Shown in pieces: positions 52,372 to 52,431 of a DNA stretch of 52,431 nt (position 1 is its first letter; every line of letters starts with the position of its first letter). A program made the position numbers and the translations under genes. The notes below the pieces were generated by a model, which saw only the letters and a program-made list of their open reading frames with translations, ran no database searches and had not been told where the DNA came from. This DNA comes from an uncultured Bacteroides sp. (GTDB taxonomy: Bacteria; Bacteroidota; Bacteroidia; Bacteroidales; Bacteroidaceae): the NCBI RefSeq assembly GCF_958445495.1, contig NZ_CAUCSQ010000030.1, positions 1 through 52,431 of the forward strand, given 5' to 3'.

Positions 52372-52402
52372 TGATACAAAGTTAGCAAAATACATCTCTT
52401 TT
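52364..52402. repeat. Perfect 10-bp dyad around a minus-strand -7 box
   Basis: AAAAGAGATG (52364-52373) and CATCTCTTTT (52393-52402) are exact reverse complements flanking the TAACTTTG box. It could be an operator or a hairpin. Confidence 0.6.
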
Positions 52403-52431
52403 AAAACGAGTTATTCAAGTTTTAATTAAAT

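Noticed and set aside
52213..52395. 60-codon minus-strand frame at the right edge
   Set aside because: It runs through a terminator hairpin and promoter-like dyad, with no recognisable protein features.

Overview
The window looks like chromosomal DNA of a human-gut Bacteroides species (Bacteroidetes). The reasons are several SusC/SusD-type genes and a hybrid two-component regulator, many promoters with the Bacteroides -7 box TAnnTTTG, A-rich rather than Shine-Dalgarno leaders, and core genes (sppA, lpxK, punA, thiL, ung, a cold-shock RNA-binding cluster) that read like Bacteroides proteins. The species cannot be named from sequence alone.

Layout. 1-800: a HigB-type toxin gene cut by the window edge, and a broken AlbA_2/ATPase-type regulator. 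1.1-3.1 kb: an HU-like DNA-binding protein, a small membrane/coiled-coil protein and a membrane-anchored amidase. 3.1-6.5 kb: a uracil-DNA glycosylase, then an RRM protein, a DEAD-box helicase and a cold-shock-domain protein. 6.6-35.9 kb: a large polysaccharide utilization locus (PUL). 36-40.2 kb: a resistance-like acetyltransferase/MATE pair and a nitroreductase/TetR pair, all on the minus strand. 40.2-42.7 kb: a decay zone next to tRNA-Phe with a frameshifted regulator, an integrase stub, a second tRNA-flank-like sequence and one intact AraC-GyrI gene. 42.9-47.7 kb: the sppA-lpxK-punA-thiL operon. 47.9-52.4 kb: a small exported peptide, a GH92 mannosidase, an ECF sigma/FecR pair and a possible small RNA.

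The PUL is the main system. A hybrid two-component sensor (minus strand) faces a plus-strand operon of about 21 kb: SusC, SusD, a lipoprotein joining Ig-like domains to a GH16 catalytic domain, a GH20 lipoprotein, three tandem fimbrillin-like/GLUG-repeat lipoproteins, a second GH20 with a LamG-like tail, an S-type sulfatase and a GH27. A GH2 beta-galactosidase with a ricin-like N-terminal domain lies beyond the sensor on the minus strand. GH16 endo-enzyme, two hexosaminidases, a sulfatase resembling GlcNAc-6-sulfatases, a beta-galactosidase and an alpha-galactosidase/alpha-GalNAcase would together suit sulfated poly-N-acetyllactosamine such as mucin O-glycans or keratan sulfate. That substrate is inference.

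The least ordinary parts are the three co-linear fimbrillin/GLUG proteins inside a PUL, a TCCAAA-N15-TCCAAA direct repeat found at both the susC and GH2 promoters, the HU/membrane/amidase cassette, a triple 21-bp-period repeat upstream of the MATE gene, and a promoter-dyad-terminator unit at the right edge.
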